From Bacillus sp. SM2101 (GTDB taxonomy: Bacteria; Bacillota; Bacilli; Bacillales; SM2101): 64,000 bases of DNA. The position numbers and the translations under genes are program-made. Under the pieces are notes generated by a model that was not told where the DNA came from, searched no databases, and saw only the letters and a program-made list of their open reading frames with translations. Positions 29,071 to 37,581 of this stretch are shown here, piece after piece (the first letter of the stretch is position 1; each line of letters starts with the position of its first letter). Location of the stretch: assembly GCF_018588585.1 (NCBI RefSeq), contig NZ_JAEUFG010000015.1, positions 1-64,000 on the forward strand, in the 5' to 3' direction.

Positions 29071-30129
29071 CTATAGTTTAAAATTTAGCTTAATTATGCC
29101 TGCTTCGCGAGCTGAATTAAAAGCTATTAAGAGTAGCGGTCCTAAAATGAACCCTAAAATCCCTAGTAGCTTTAAGCCTAAATACATTGCAATGAGTGTT
29201 GATAGTGGTGATAATCCAATATGGCTACCCATTACCTTAGGCTCAACAGTACGACGTATAATAAGAAGAGCAATTGCTAAAATAGCTAATTTAGTTCCTA
29301 ATACAACATCCCCAGCAAACAAATGGAATAGCGCCCACGGTCCTAAAATAACGATTGACCCAATAATTGGAATGAAATCAATCGCCCAAATAATTAGGGC
29401 CATCACTAATGCAATATTTGGAGTAATAAATAATAAACCTACAAGTGATACTAAAAATATAATAATGCTTACAAGAAACTGAGCTTTAAAAAAACCAAAA
29501 ATTACATAGGATAGCCGAGATGACATAAAATTAACTTTATCAGCTGTTTTCTCGGTTAAATGTGCGTTTACTCTACCCCGTAAACGTGGGAGGTCTAATA
29601 GAAAAAGAAAAAGTGCAATTAAGTATACGATAAGACTAACTAAAAAGTTCGGAATATTGGTAAAAATATTTTTAACATTATCAATAGTTAATGATGAAGT
29701 TACATCTTCCTTAAGGTTAGAAAAAAATGATTCAACTTCAATAGTTACTACGTCTACAAACTCCTGCGGTAAATCCTGTGCAATGTTGTATAAATTCTTT
29801 TCAAACTTTTCCCAAGCACGACTAATTTCATTTATATAAGTTGGAGCATTTTCGACGATTTTTATCACTTCAGTTACAACCTTTGTCGTTACAAAGTATC
29901 CACTAACTCCAATAAAGACTAAAAATAAAGTAAAAACAAAAAATACAGATAAATTACGTGAAATGTTTGCTTTATTTTGTAATAACTTAATAATCGGTTC
30001 TAATAATAGTGCAGTGACAAGCGCTATTATTAATGGAATGGATACTGGCAATATTAAGTATCCGATAATAAATACTGTGATAAGAATCAAGGCAATCACT
30101 AAATTACGTCTAACCTGTTTATTTAACAA
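29071..30129 (-). CDS. AI-2E family permease, YtvI-like sporulation membrane protein
   Basis: 352-aa membrane protein of the AI-2E exporter superfamily: two N-terminal helix pairs, a long soluble amphipathic segment (about 85–160), then clustered C-terminal helices with the conserved PIIGSIVILGPWAL region. B. subtilis YtvI, a sporulation protein, has this form, and other members are ion or peptide transporters. Transport substrate unknown. ATG start with AAGGAGTT. Confidence 0.75.
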   Translation of the reverse strand: MLNKQVRRNLVIALILITVFIIGYLILPVSIPLIIALVTALLLEPIIKLLQNKANISRNLSVFFVFTLFLVFIGVSGYFVTTKVVTEVIKIVENAPTYINEISRAWEKFEKNLYNIAQDLPQEFVDVVTIEVESFFSNLKEDVTSSLTIDNVKNIFTNIPNFLVSLIVYLIALFLFLLDLPRLRGRVNAHLTEKTADKVNFMSSRLSYVIFGFFKAQFLVSIIIFLVSLVGLLFITPNIALVMALIIWAIDFIPIIGSIVILGPWALFHLFAGDVVLGTKLAILAIALLIIRRTVEPKVMGSHIGLSPLSTLIAMYLGLKLLGILGFILGPLLLIAFNSAREAGIIKLNFKL

Positions 30130-30421
30130 GACTTAACTCCTTTCTTATTGTCATCTTTTCATTTCTTTATGTGCCTCTCCAAAGCACTGCTGCACATATA
30201 AATAAAGTTGAAAAGCTGGATGAGGATCTTAACGACTGCCATCGTTAACAAGGCTCACAAAACCAATTAAATAGGTGTTTATTTCTAAGTGAGATAGAGA
30301 TAATCAAAATGAAGTCAGACTTTGTTTATATATAAAATTATATTATGAAAAGTATTACTTCAACAACATATTTTGTATACATATACTAAAAGAAAAGGGA
30401 ATTTGAAAGGAGTAATAACAT

Positions 30422-30775
30422 ATGATCACTCAATTTTTGTCAAAAGGCTCCCTTAGCATTACAGAAAATGTGTTTGCAGTGATTACCTCAATTTGTATCA
30501 ATGATATTGAAGAAATTGATGGTACTGTTTATGATGTAAAAGAACAACTATATCTTTTTTTAAACAATGGTCAAAGACAAAAAGGAATTTTAATCAAAAA
30601 TGAAAAAAATGACATTATCATTGATATTCATGTATGTGTGAAATATGGTGTAAATATAGCTCAAGTTTGTAAAAAGTTACAAGCATTAGTGGTTACGGAG
30701 ATTGAAGCATTGACTGGAATTAGACCAACTGCTATTAACGTGCTGGTTGATGAAATTCAAGTTAAAAACGCATGA
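30422..30775 (+). CDS. Asp23/Gls24 family protein
   Basis: 117-aa protein with the Asp23 pattern: GSLSITENVFAVI at the N-terminus, a beta-rich centre (IIIDIHVCVKYGVNIAQV), and the C-terminal TGIRPTAINVLVDEIQ. The family is associated with the cell envelope and includes B. subtilis YloU and YqhY, which affect fatty acid synthesis. ATG after AAAGGAG. Its stop codon lies inside the terminator hairpin. Confidence 0.8.
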   Translation: MITQFLSKGSLSITENVFAVITSICINDIEEIDGTVYDVKEQLYLFLNNGQRQKGILIKNEKNDIIIDIHVCVKYGVNIAQVCKKLQALVVTEIEALTGIRPTAINVLVDEIQVKNA

Positions 30776-30798
30776 ATTTTTCATGCGTTTTTAACTTG
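30761..30798 (+). terminator. Terminator overlapping the end of the Asp23-like gene
   Basis: A perfect 16-bp stem (GTTAAAAACGCATGAA with its complement) around a TTT loop. The left arm contains the last codons and the TGA stop of the gene, so termination and translation may interfere. Confidence 0.85.
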
Positions 30799-30823
30799 CT
30801 AAAGCCTTTTGACAGCGGTTTTA

Positions 30824-31177
30824 TTAAAGCGAATCAATTTTCTTCTTAACATTATTCAATAAGTTTTCACACTGTTCAATTAAGGATTTTGGGAAACTTT
30901 CACCTTCACCATATTCAACACCATGAGGATAATAATGCTTTCCTAGTACTGGTGTTAACAGCTTTATCATTGCATGACGACTACCTACGTCACCCTCTAC
31001 TGCATAGCCTTGCACTCTTAAATAATAAACTTCATTTTTAAACTCAAATTTACGGTCATATGTAACTCGTTCATAATCCCATTGACCTGCTAAAACAAGT
31101 CCATTTTCCTTCATAACATCATTTAACCGTGCTAACTCCACTGATTTTTCTTGAATTCCAACTGCTTCAAGTTTCAT
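30824..31177 (-). CDS. YugN-like family protein
   Basis: 117-aa soluble protein matching the YugN-like family (EYGEGESFPKSLIEQCENLL region near the C-terminus and a central FEFKNEVYYLRVQGYAVEG segment). Function unknown. The ATG at 31177 (MKLEAVG) has GGAGGG upstream; the reading frame extends 26 codons further but without a start signal. Convergent with the Asp23-like gene. Confidence 0.75.
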   Translation of the reverse strand: MKLEAVGIQEKSVELARLNDVMKENGLVLAGQWDYERVTYDRKFEFKNEVYYLRVQGYAVEGDVGSRHAMIKLLTPVLGKHYYPHGVEYGEGESFPKSLIEQCENLLNNVKKKIDSL

Positions 31178-31608
31178 TATGTATTTCCCTCCATTATCTT
31201 TGAAAAAGATAAGTTTACTCTTGTTAATAATAGTATGAAATTGAGCAAGTTGCAATGCGAAGTTATTACATTACGTATTTAACGTGTTTTGAATTAGTGT
31301 TATAAAAAAGCACCATCATATCCGTTGTAGCAATTGTTCCTAAATTAGGAGAGTAACATGTAAAGGCTCAACAACCATCGTTTTAATGAAGAAAATATAC
31401 AACGTACTCTAGTTTGCTGCGTTGTTTATTGCTTTGCGCTAAAAATAACAATTAATGGAAAATAAACCTTTTGATATATGATGATTTTTACTTCTTTATT
31501 AGTAGAATAAATTTATTATCAAAATGACAAATTAAACAAAGTACATAAAAAAATTTAGATACAAGAGATTTTTTTACTGTATTGGTAAAACTATTCTAGA
31601 AAGGAGGA
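31178..31608. other. AT-rich spacer, possibly with a decayed repeat copy
   Basis: No gene is seen. Between about 31365 and 31468 the sequence starts GGCTCAACAAC and ends AAAAATAACAATTAATGG then AAAATAAACC, which resembles the ends of the dispersed repeat, but it is only about 100 bp and the core is not recognisable. I treat it as a possible decayed copy. Confidence 0.3.
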
Positions 31609-31635
31609 ATGAAAGTGAAGAAAGTATGAATTTCT

Positions 31636-32235
31636 GTGATTACCTGTATGATCTTGCTCGTGACATCTATGCCTAGAGCTGCTGATGGAAGAACTATGAT
31701 GTACAAAGTACAACCAGGTGATTCATTGTGGGAAATTGCAGTATTATATAAAGTAAAACTGTCATTATTAATTAAAGAAAACCCACAATTTCCGAATCCA
31801 AACATGATATTTCCTGGGCAAGTTGTGTATATACCAACAAACGGTGTTAAGACCAATTTAGAGGATAAAATAATTCAATTAACTAACGCTGAGCGCTCGA
31901 TAAACGGTTTACAGCCATTAAAAGTAGATCCAACTCTCAGTAGTATCGCTAGAACTAAGTCGGCAGACATGCGAGATAAAAATTACTTTTCTCATATATC
32001 CCCAACATATGGTTCGACATTTAATATGTTGAGAGCTTATGGTGTTCATTTTCATACAGGGGCAGAAAATATTGCTGTAGGGCATAGCTCAGCTGAAGAA
32101 GTTGTGAAATTTTGGATGAATAATTCAGGACATAGAGCTAATGTTCTCAACCATGATATGACACATATAGGAGTTGGTTATACGACTGGTGGCAGTCACG
32201 GACATTATTGGACACAAATTTTAGTACAAAAATAA
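31636..32235 (+). CDS. Exported LysM–CAP domain protein with a stop codon in its signal peptide
   Basis: The 199-codon frame encodes a LysM domain (YKVQPGDSLWEIAVLYKVKL, NPNMIFPGQVVYIP) and a CAP/SCP domain (LTNAERSINGLQPL, HISPTYGSTFNML, GAENIAVGHSSAEEVV, HRANVLN), like SafA/YkwD-type spore or wall proteins. The natural start would be GTG 31615 or ATG 31609 just after AAGGAGG, but codon 5 from that GTG is TGA (31627–31629), in frame with the rest. The remaining N-terminus from GTG 31636 is half a signal peptide with no ribosome binding site. It is therefore a likely pseudogene, a sequencing error, or poorly expressed; the domains themselves are intact. Confidence 0.6.
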   Translation: MITCMILLVTSMPRAADGRTMMYKVQPGDSLWEIAVLYKVKLSLLIKENPQFPNPNMIFPGQVVYIPTNGVKTNLEDKIIQLTNAERSINGLQPLKVDPTLSSIARTKSADMRDKNYFSHISPTYGSTFNMLRAYGVHFHTGAENIAVGHSSAEEVVKFWMNNSGHRANVLNHDMTHIGVGYTTGGSHGHYWTQILVQK

Positions 32236-32302
32236 CCAATCATTTGAACGTTCTGTGTTATTAACAATTTTGTAATATCCATATAGAAGGAGTGAACCAA
32301 CA

Positions 32303-32731
32303 ATGAATTATGTAGGCGATGTGATGTCAACGTCAGTCGAATGCTGTACCCCATTAGATAATGTATATGAAGCTGCAGTTAAGATGAAGGAATATGATGT
32401 AGGAGCCATTCCTGTAGTGAATAAAGATGAACTAATTGGTATGATTACAGATAGAGATCTAGTCATTAGAGGATATGCAGAGAAACGATCTGGTTCAAAT
32501 TCAGTCATTAATGTAATGACTGAACAATTGATCACGTGTAACCCTAAGACTACTGTAGAAGAGGCAGCGAATCTCATGGCGGAACACCAGATTAGGCGTT
32601 TACCTGTTGTAGAGCATGGTAATATGGTAGGTATTGTATCTTTAGGAGATTTAGCTATTAATAACATGTCTGATGAAAGTGCGGGACATGCGCTAACTGA
32701 GATTTCGGAAACGGATGAACTACACCACTAA
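32303..32731 (+). CDS. ylbB: CBS-domain protein YlbB
   Basis: 142-aa protein made of two CBS motifs (MTSxxVECCTPLDNVYEAA, then MTEQLITCNPKTTVEEAANLM), a pair that binds adenine nucleotides and senses energy state. Conserved GMITDRDLVIRG and GIVSLGDLAINN. ATG after GAAGGAG. Same position as B. subtilis ylbB; flanked by two CAP-domain proteins. Confidence 0.85.
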   Translation: MNYVGDVMSTSVECCTPLDNVYEAAVKMKEYDVGAIPVVNKDELIGMITDRDLVIRGYAEKRSGSNSVINVMTEQLITCNPKTTVEEAANLMAEHQIRRLPVVEHGNMVGIVSLGDLAINNMSDESAGHALTEISETDELHH

Positions 32732-32762
32732 CAAAGGCACTGTTAATCAGTGTCTTTGTTAA
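32731..32762 (+). terminator. Terminator after ylbB
   Basis: ACAAAGGCACTG pairs with CAGTGTCTTTGT (one G·U), immediately after the ylbB stop, followed by T-rich sequence. Confidence 0.7.
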
Positions 32763-32892
32763 TGGCTGTTTTCACATTGATTGTTCGTTTTCGTTTTAAG
32801 ATATCAGCATATACACATTTAGCGTTGTTCTCAAAAAGTCCATCATACTGTCCATTTTTAGTAAAAATAGCAAAAAGGTTACGGGAATAGCC
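32763..32892 (-). repeat. Repeat element, first of a direct pair before ylbC
   Basis: Reverse-orientation copy of about 130 bp. Begins GGCTGTTTTCACATTGATTG and ends AGCAAAAAGGTTACGGGAAT then AGCC. The core is shorter and more diverged than in other copies. Confidence 0.6.
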
Positions 32893-32918
32893 TGGTTAAT
32901 AGAATGAATTTTATTCTC

Positions 32919-33079
32919 TGTTATTTTCACATTAAATGTTTTTTGGTGAAAAGTGTTAAACGTAATTATAATTAACGTTCTTGGCATCTTTTCTTCTCTA
33001 AAAAGTACATTAATATATTGTACATTCAGTTACTCAAATGAAAGAGAAATAAAGCAATAAGTTTGTGAAAAGAGTTTTC
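32919..33079 (-). repeat. Repeat element, second of a direct pair before ylbC
   Basis: Reverse-orientation copy of about 160 bp: right end CTGTTATTTTCACATTAAATG, core TTAACGTTCTTGGCATCTTT, left end AAGTTTGTGAAAAGAG. The remaining bases up to 33323 hold no gene I can support. Confidence 0.75.
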
Positions 33080-33323
33080 ATAAAACAGTCTTTGCATACT
33101 AAGAGGTAAATACGATGATAGCTTGTTCATGTTCATATGTTTCTTAGCTATAGACTGTAACAATCGTAAAAAAACTGCAGTACTGATCTAATTTTGAAAT
33201 AATACAACATAGTGTAGAAAACTCTCATTTGATTACATCGTCCTATAAAAATTTATTGGTCTATCTAGAAAAAAAATACAATATACTTTACTAGAATTAT
33301 AGAATCTGAAAGGAGGTAGATCT

Positions 33324-34373
33324 ATGAAAAGAAAAATAGGGTTTGCAATATTTACTAGTTATCTAATTATTGGAATCATAACTTTTATGAATGATTCACC
33401 TTCAAATGAAATCAGCAATCAAGAAGAAATCATTCAAGTTAATCAACGGTTGAATAGTAGTGTTGAAGTGGAAAAACGTGAAATTACGTTAAACGGATTA
33501 GATTCGTTTATAGGGAAACCTAGTGAAGTTATTGAAAGAGAATTTGGGAAACCAATAAGAGTTGATAAGTCCATTTATGATTACGATTGGTGGATTTATA
33601 ATCAACATCCATCACAATATATTCAAATTGGCGTTGAAAACAATATAGTGACAACGATATATGCAATTGGAGAGGAATTAAACACAGAACCATTTATCAT
33701 TGGACAACCTATCGATGAGATCATAAACACATACTCTCTGGAGCAATCAATATCATTCACAGCTAATAACAATAATTATCGATTTGAACTATCAGAACAG
33801 GACTTAGAAATTCGTCCATTAGTTAAAGTAAACGATGTTTATATCCAATTATATTTTGATAGATATTCAAATAAATTATCGAGTATTAGATACATGGATG
33901 CAAATACGTTAATAAAACAAAGACCATATGAACTAGTATATAGGGGAGATGTATTATCTTCTGAGGAGCTATCGATAGAGGAATTAGCATTAGTTGAACA
34001 AGGTGTCGCAAAACAAATATTGGACCTTACAAATATTATTAGAAATCAGCATAATTTACCTGCCGTACAGTGGAATGAAGAAGCGGCCATCGTTGCACAT
34101 AAACATAGTAAAGAAATGTATGATGAAAATTATTTTTCTCACACTTCTCCATTAAGTGGGGGATTACCAGAACGTTTAAAAGAAGGAAATGTTTATTACT
34201 TTTCTGCTGGAGAAAATATAGCTGCAAAGTATATTGATGGGATAGCCGTTATGGTTGGCTGGCTGAATAGCCAAAGTCACAGAGAGACGTTATTAAATGA
34301 GAATTTTACAAATTTAGGAGTTGGAGTGTACAAAAAATATTATACACAAAATTTTATTGAATCGTGGGAATAG
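33324..34373 (+). CDS. ylbC: CAP-domain protein YlbC
   Basis: 349-aa exported or membrane-anchored protein. An N-terminal hydrophobic segment (about 5–22) is followed by a CAP-associated N-terminal domain with two similar halves (GLDSFIGKPSEVIEREFGKP and FIIGQPIDEIINTY) and a C-terminal CAP/SCP domain (LTNIIRNQHNLPAVQWNEE, HTSPLSGG, GENIAAKY, HRETLLN). ATG after AAAGGAGG. Matches B. subtilis ylbC. Function unknown; the CAP fold is often extracellular. Confidence 0.85.
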   Translation: MKRKIGFAIFTSYLIIGIITFMNDSPSNEISNQEEIIQVNQRLNSSVEVEKREITLNGLDSFIGKPSEVIEREFGKPIRVDKSIYDYDWWIYNQHPSQYIQIGVENNIVTTIYAIGEELNTEPFIIGQPIDEIINTYSLEQSISFTANNNNYRFELSEQDLEIRPLVKVNDVYIQLYFDRYSNKLSSIRYMDANTLIKQRPYELVYRGDVLSSEELSIEELALVEQGVAKQILDLTNIIRNQHNLPAVQWNEEAAIVAHKHSKEMYDENYFSHTSPLSGGLPERLKEGNVYYFSAGENIAAKYIDGIAVMVGWLNSQSHRETLLNENFTNLGVGVYKKYYTQNFIESWE

Positions 34374-34465
34374 AGAAAGACCTACGATTAAGGGAAAATG
34401 GGCGAACAACGGAATAGGTAAACTGATACATTATATTAGGTACTAGTGTATATGAGGTGAATAAG

Positions 34466-34858
34466 ATGGAAAAACGAGCCCACCCTGATGTTAAGAAGTT
34501 TAAAGAATTTGTTAAACAACACCCTAAACTCATCAGTGAAGTACGCCGTGGTGAGAAGACATGGCAGGAATTTTTTGAAGACTGGTATTTATTTGGTGAT
34601 GATGATGAAATGTGGGATGAATTTAAAGGAAGCAATAGTAATGACAGTAGTGAAGACAATAATGAAGCTAAACCTGAGATTTTAGGAACTTTTTTATCTT
34701 CCATAAAGAATATGGACTTAAATCAAGTTGAGCAACATTTAAATACATTTGGAGAGGCGATTACTACCCTTCAAAGTGTTTTACAACAATTTCAGCCAGA
34801 GCTAAAGCAACAGCAGGTAACGAATGACCTTACTCCTTTCTCGTTTCGAAAAGATTAA
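34466..34858 (+). CDS. ylbD: YlbD family spore coat protein
   Basis: 130-aa protein; the N-terminal HPDVKKFKEFVKQHPKLISE region and FFEDWYLFGDDDEMWDEF define the YlbD family, annotated as a putative spore coat protein. The middle is acidic and low in complexity. ATG 34466 is chosen because GAGGTG precedes it; the GTG three codons upstream overlaps that box. ylbE follows by 20 bp. Confidence 0.82.
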   Translation: MEKRAHPDVKKFKEFVKQHPKLISEVRRGEKTWQEFFEDWYLFGDDDEMWDEFKGSNSNDSSEDNNEAKPEILGTFLSSIKNMDLNQVEQHLNTFGEAITTLQSVLQQFQPELKQQQVTNDLTPFSFRKD

Positions 34859-34878
34859 AAAAGTGAGTTGGAAAAATT

Positions 34879-35115
34879 ATGAGACCAACAATTTATGAAT
34901 ATATACAATCGAACAAAGAGCTACAGCATTTTATACGAGCTCAACCGATTTGGTACCGCAAACTTTCGAGGAATCCAGAATCGATTAAAGTTTTTGAAAA
35001 TGAAGCTAGATCATATTATGGAAAGACTTTTCAACATAGACTTGATACATTTTCTAACTCTTTTCAAATGTTTTCTATGTTAGCTAATTTTTTCCAAGCA
35101 GATCAAAGTAGCTAA
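34879..35115 (+). CDS. ylbE: YlbE-like protein
   Basis: 78-aa protein matching YlbE by length, the N-terminal RPTIYEYIQSNKELQHFIR and IWYRKLSRNP patterns, and position after ylbD. Weak ribosome binding site (GTGAGTTGG). Function unknown. Probably transcribed with ylbD. Confidence 0.8.
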   Translation: MRPTIYEYIQSNKELQHFIRAQPIWYRKLSRNPESIKVFENEARSYYGKTFQHRLDTFSNSFQMFSMLANFFQADQSS

Positions 35116-35203
35116 TCTCCGTCTTAGTTTTTTTTTTTGCAAAAAAATGAATGAATTTCTCTAATCATAGCTAACAATAATGTTGTAAAGGAGTGATTAC
35201 AAC

Positions 35204-35638
35204 ATGAAAATGTTCACAATAATATATTTATTGTTAGCCATGTCGATTATTCAAGCATGTGGAAATGAAAAGCCTACTCCAGAAACGAATGTTACAGTAA
35301 TAAGTGTACGTGATAACAGCTTAGATAAGGTAGCGATTCAGGCCACTACACAACAAATAATGCCTAAGATATCTATCACACACCTTGTGAAAGGACAAGA
35401 TGTGTACGTTGAGTGTTATGTACCTAATTTTGTTTTCCAAAAGGAAAAAAAGGCAAATAAAAATGGTGAAGGACATATTGAAGTCTTTGTCAATAATAAA
35501 AAAGTGGAAACAATTTCTACAGCAGCATTTGTTATTAAAGGTTTACCTAAAGGAACACACAATATAAAAATAGATCTTGTTCATAATGATTCTACTAGCT
35601 ACCAACAAACAAAGGAATTTCAAGTTACGATAAAATAA
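35204..35638 (+). CDS. Hypothetical lipoprotein
   Basis: 144-aa protein with a signal peptide and lipobox IQAC (lipidated cysteine about residue 19). The mature part looks like a single beta-sandwich: DVYVECYVPNFVF, a predicted hairpin GHIEVFVNNKKVETI, and the end KGTHNIKIDLVHNDSTSYQQ, a pattern seen in Ig-like or YtkA-type extracellular domains. I cannot name the family. ATG after AAAGGAGTG. The six-unit repeat array begins just after its stop. Confidence 0.65.
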   Translation: MKMFTIIYLLLAMSIIQACGNEKPTPETNVTVISVRDNSLDKVAIQATTQQIMPKISITHLVKGQDVYVECYVPNFVFQKEKKANKNGEGHIEVFVNNKKVETISTAAFVIKGLPKGTHNIKIDLVHNDSTSYQQTKEFQVTIK

Positions 35639-35643
35639 TTATA

Positions 35644-36660
35644 CAGCTTGTAAAAAATTTTTTTTTAAACTATGTTGTTTTGTAAGTCTTTTCGTAATTA
35701 ATATATATTTTATGATTTTTTATAATCTTGGGAGAGAAGAAAAGATGTTCCGAACGTTGGCTATATTCGTATTTAGCTCATTTACAAAAAGCAACATTTG
35801 ATGCGAGAAGAACGATGAGTAAGGCTCTTTTCGCTAAATATTAGCTTATTTTCACTTAAATATGAGTAACTGATATGTATGATATGAATGTTATTGCCTA
35901 TAGATAAGAAAAGATGCCCCGAACATTGGCTATATTCGTGTTTAGTTCATTTACGAAAAGGAACATTTGATGCGAACGGACGATGAGTAAGGCTCTTTTC
36001 TTATACTGTTAGCTTTTTTTCGCTTTAATACGAGTCTCTGATGTGAATGAAATGAATGCTATTGTCTATAGAGAAGAAAAGATGCCCCGAACGATGGTTA
36101 AATTCGTGTTTGGCCTCAAGTACGAAAAGTAACATCTGATACGAAAAGAACAATTAGTAGGGCTCTTTTCTTAAACTGTTAGCTTTTTTTCTCTTTAATA
36201 CGAGTCTCTAATGTGAATGATATGTATGTTATTGTCTATAGAGAAGAAAAGATGCTCCGAATGTTGACTATATTCGTATTTAGCTCATTTACGAAAAGCA
36301 ACATTTGATGCGAGAAGAACGATGAGTAAGGCTCTTTTCGTAAACTATTAGCTTATTTTCACATAAATATGAGTAACTGATATGTATGATATGAATGTTA
36401 TTGTCTATAGAGAAGAAAAGATGCCCCGAACATTGGTTAAATTCGTATTTGGCTCAAATACGAAAAGTAACATTTGATGCGAACGAACGATATTAAGGCT
36501 CTATTCGCAAACCTTGTTGCTAATTATATAAAATGATCACAGAGAAATTAAACTTCCTTGCATTGTCTTCGGTTAATAACAGATAGGTTGCCACGAAGCT
36601 ATAGTTATATATGTGTTTATTTCTTAGTACGTGAAAATGTAATTAATTTGAAAACAGCCT
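35644..36660 (+). repeat. Tandem array of six ~168-bp repeat units
   Basis: Head-to-tail copies with left ends GGCTCTTTTC at about 35823, 35991, 36161, 36330 and 36497; the first unit has a degenerate left end (TAAACTATGTTG near 35670). Unit spacing is 167–170 bp. The core motif AAGATGCCCCGAAC recurs at 35742, 35911, 36079, 36249 and 36419. The last unit is a complete but diverged copy ending ATTTGAAAACAGCC at 36658. Units 1–2 closely match units 4–5, giving a three-unit period of 507 bp. No coding capacity is seen. Confidence 0.9.
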
Positions 36661-36728
36661 CTAAAAAAATAAACGGAAAGATACATGTGTTATGAGAATA
36701 TGTTATGATAATGAATGGAGGTGTGATC

Positions 36729-37172
36729 ATGCTTGCAACTTTAGAAACAGTCGAAATTATTGATGGAGCTGAAGAATTATCGAAGATGATTCTTGATTCA
36801 GAAGTTTTTGAAAACTACAATGATTGTTTAAATAAATTGAAGAAGAACGAGAATGCTCAATCGTTAATTGATAAATTTGTTAATATAAAGGAACAGTACG
36901 AAGATGTTCAGCGTTTTGGAAAATATCATCCTGATTTCAAAAAGATCTCTCGAGAAGTAAGAGAGATAAAACGTGAGGTAGATTTAAACGAAATCATTTC
37001 TGAGTTTAAAAAAGCTGAAAACTCCATTCAAGTGTTATTGGATGAAATAAGCATTATCATTGGAAAGACCGTCTCTGATTCAATTAAAGTTCCTACAGGT
37101 AATCCATTCTTTGATGCTGCTTCAAGCTGTGGAGGTGGTTGTGGTGTAGGTGGGAGCTGCGGTTGTCACTAG
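36729..37172 (+). CDS. ylbF: YlbF/YmcA family regulator YlbF
   Basis: 147-aa helical protein. YlbF forms the Y-complex with YmcA and YaaT, which carries Fe-S clusters and promotes RNase Y maturation of mRNAs, and so affects competence, sporulation and biofilm. Coiled-coil rich (about 20–115), with a cysteine-rich tail ([16 protein letters not shown]) that fits cluster binding. ATG 36729 has GGAGGTG upstream; in-frame ATGs before it are not supported. ylbG begins 28 bp later. Confidence 0.9.
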   Translation: MLATLETVEIIDGAEELSKMILDSEVFENYNDCLNKLKKNENAQSLIDKFVNIKEQYEDVQRFGKYHPDFKKISREVREIKREVDLNEIISEFKKAENSIQVLLDEISIIIGKTVSDSIKVPTGNPFFDAASSCGGGCGVGGSCGCH

Positions 37173-37200
37173 ATCAATAATCAAGCGGGGGAGTATTGTA

Positions 37201-37476
37201 ATGTTTTCCAAAAGACAAGGGATTATAGTATGGCTTTTTTCATTAAAACAAGCTAAATTATTAAGAAAGTATGGGAATGTACATTATGTATCAAAACGTT
37301 TAAAGTATGTAGTCCTGTATTGTGATATGTCTGAAGTAGACCATATGTGCAATAAATTAAATGGTCTTTCATTTGTGAAAAAGGTCGAGGTATCTCATAA
37401 GCCATTTTTGAAGATAGAATTTGAAAATTCTAAACCTGATGAAGCTAAAGAATATGACTATAAATTAGGACTATAG
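37201..37476 (+). CDS. ylbG: UPF0298 family protein YlbG
   Basis: 91-aa protein of the UPF0298 family; [21 protein letters not shown] at the N-terminus and [15 protein letters not shown] are typical. The ATG at 37201 follows GGGGGAG; the frame extends upstream inside ylbF but without a start signal. Function unknown. Probably co-transcribed with ylbF. A small hairpin (CCCCTCCC…GGAAGGGG) follows the stop. Confidence 0.85.
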   Translation: MFSKRQGIIVWLFSLKQAKLLRKYGNVHYVSKRLKYVVLYCDMSEVDHMCNKLNGLSFVKKVEVSHKPFLKIEFENSKPDEAKEYDYKLGL

Positions 37477-37581
37477 CCCCTCCCAACATGGAAGGGGTTA
37501 TCTATATTTTATTATTAACAAAGTGTGTGATTATGATAAACTAATCATATTCTAGTTGTTTTTACGAGTTAGGAGATAGTT

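Noticed and set aside
35644-36660. Possible CRISPR array because of regular repeats
   Set aside because: The period is about 168 bp, the whole unit is repeated without unique spacers of 30–40 bp, and no cas genes are present.
37135-37200. YlbF–YlbG fusion suggested by a frame running from ylbF into ylbG
   Set aside because: The frames differ, and YlbG has its own GGGGGAG box and ATG at 37201.
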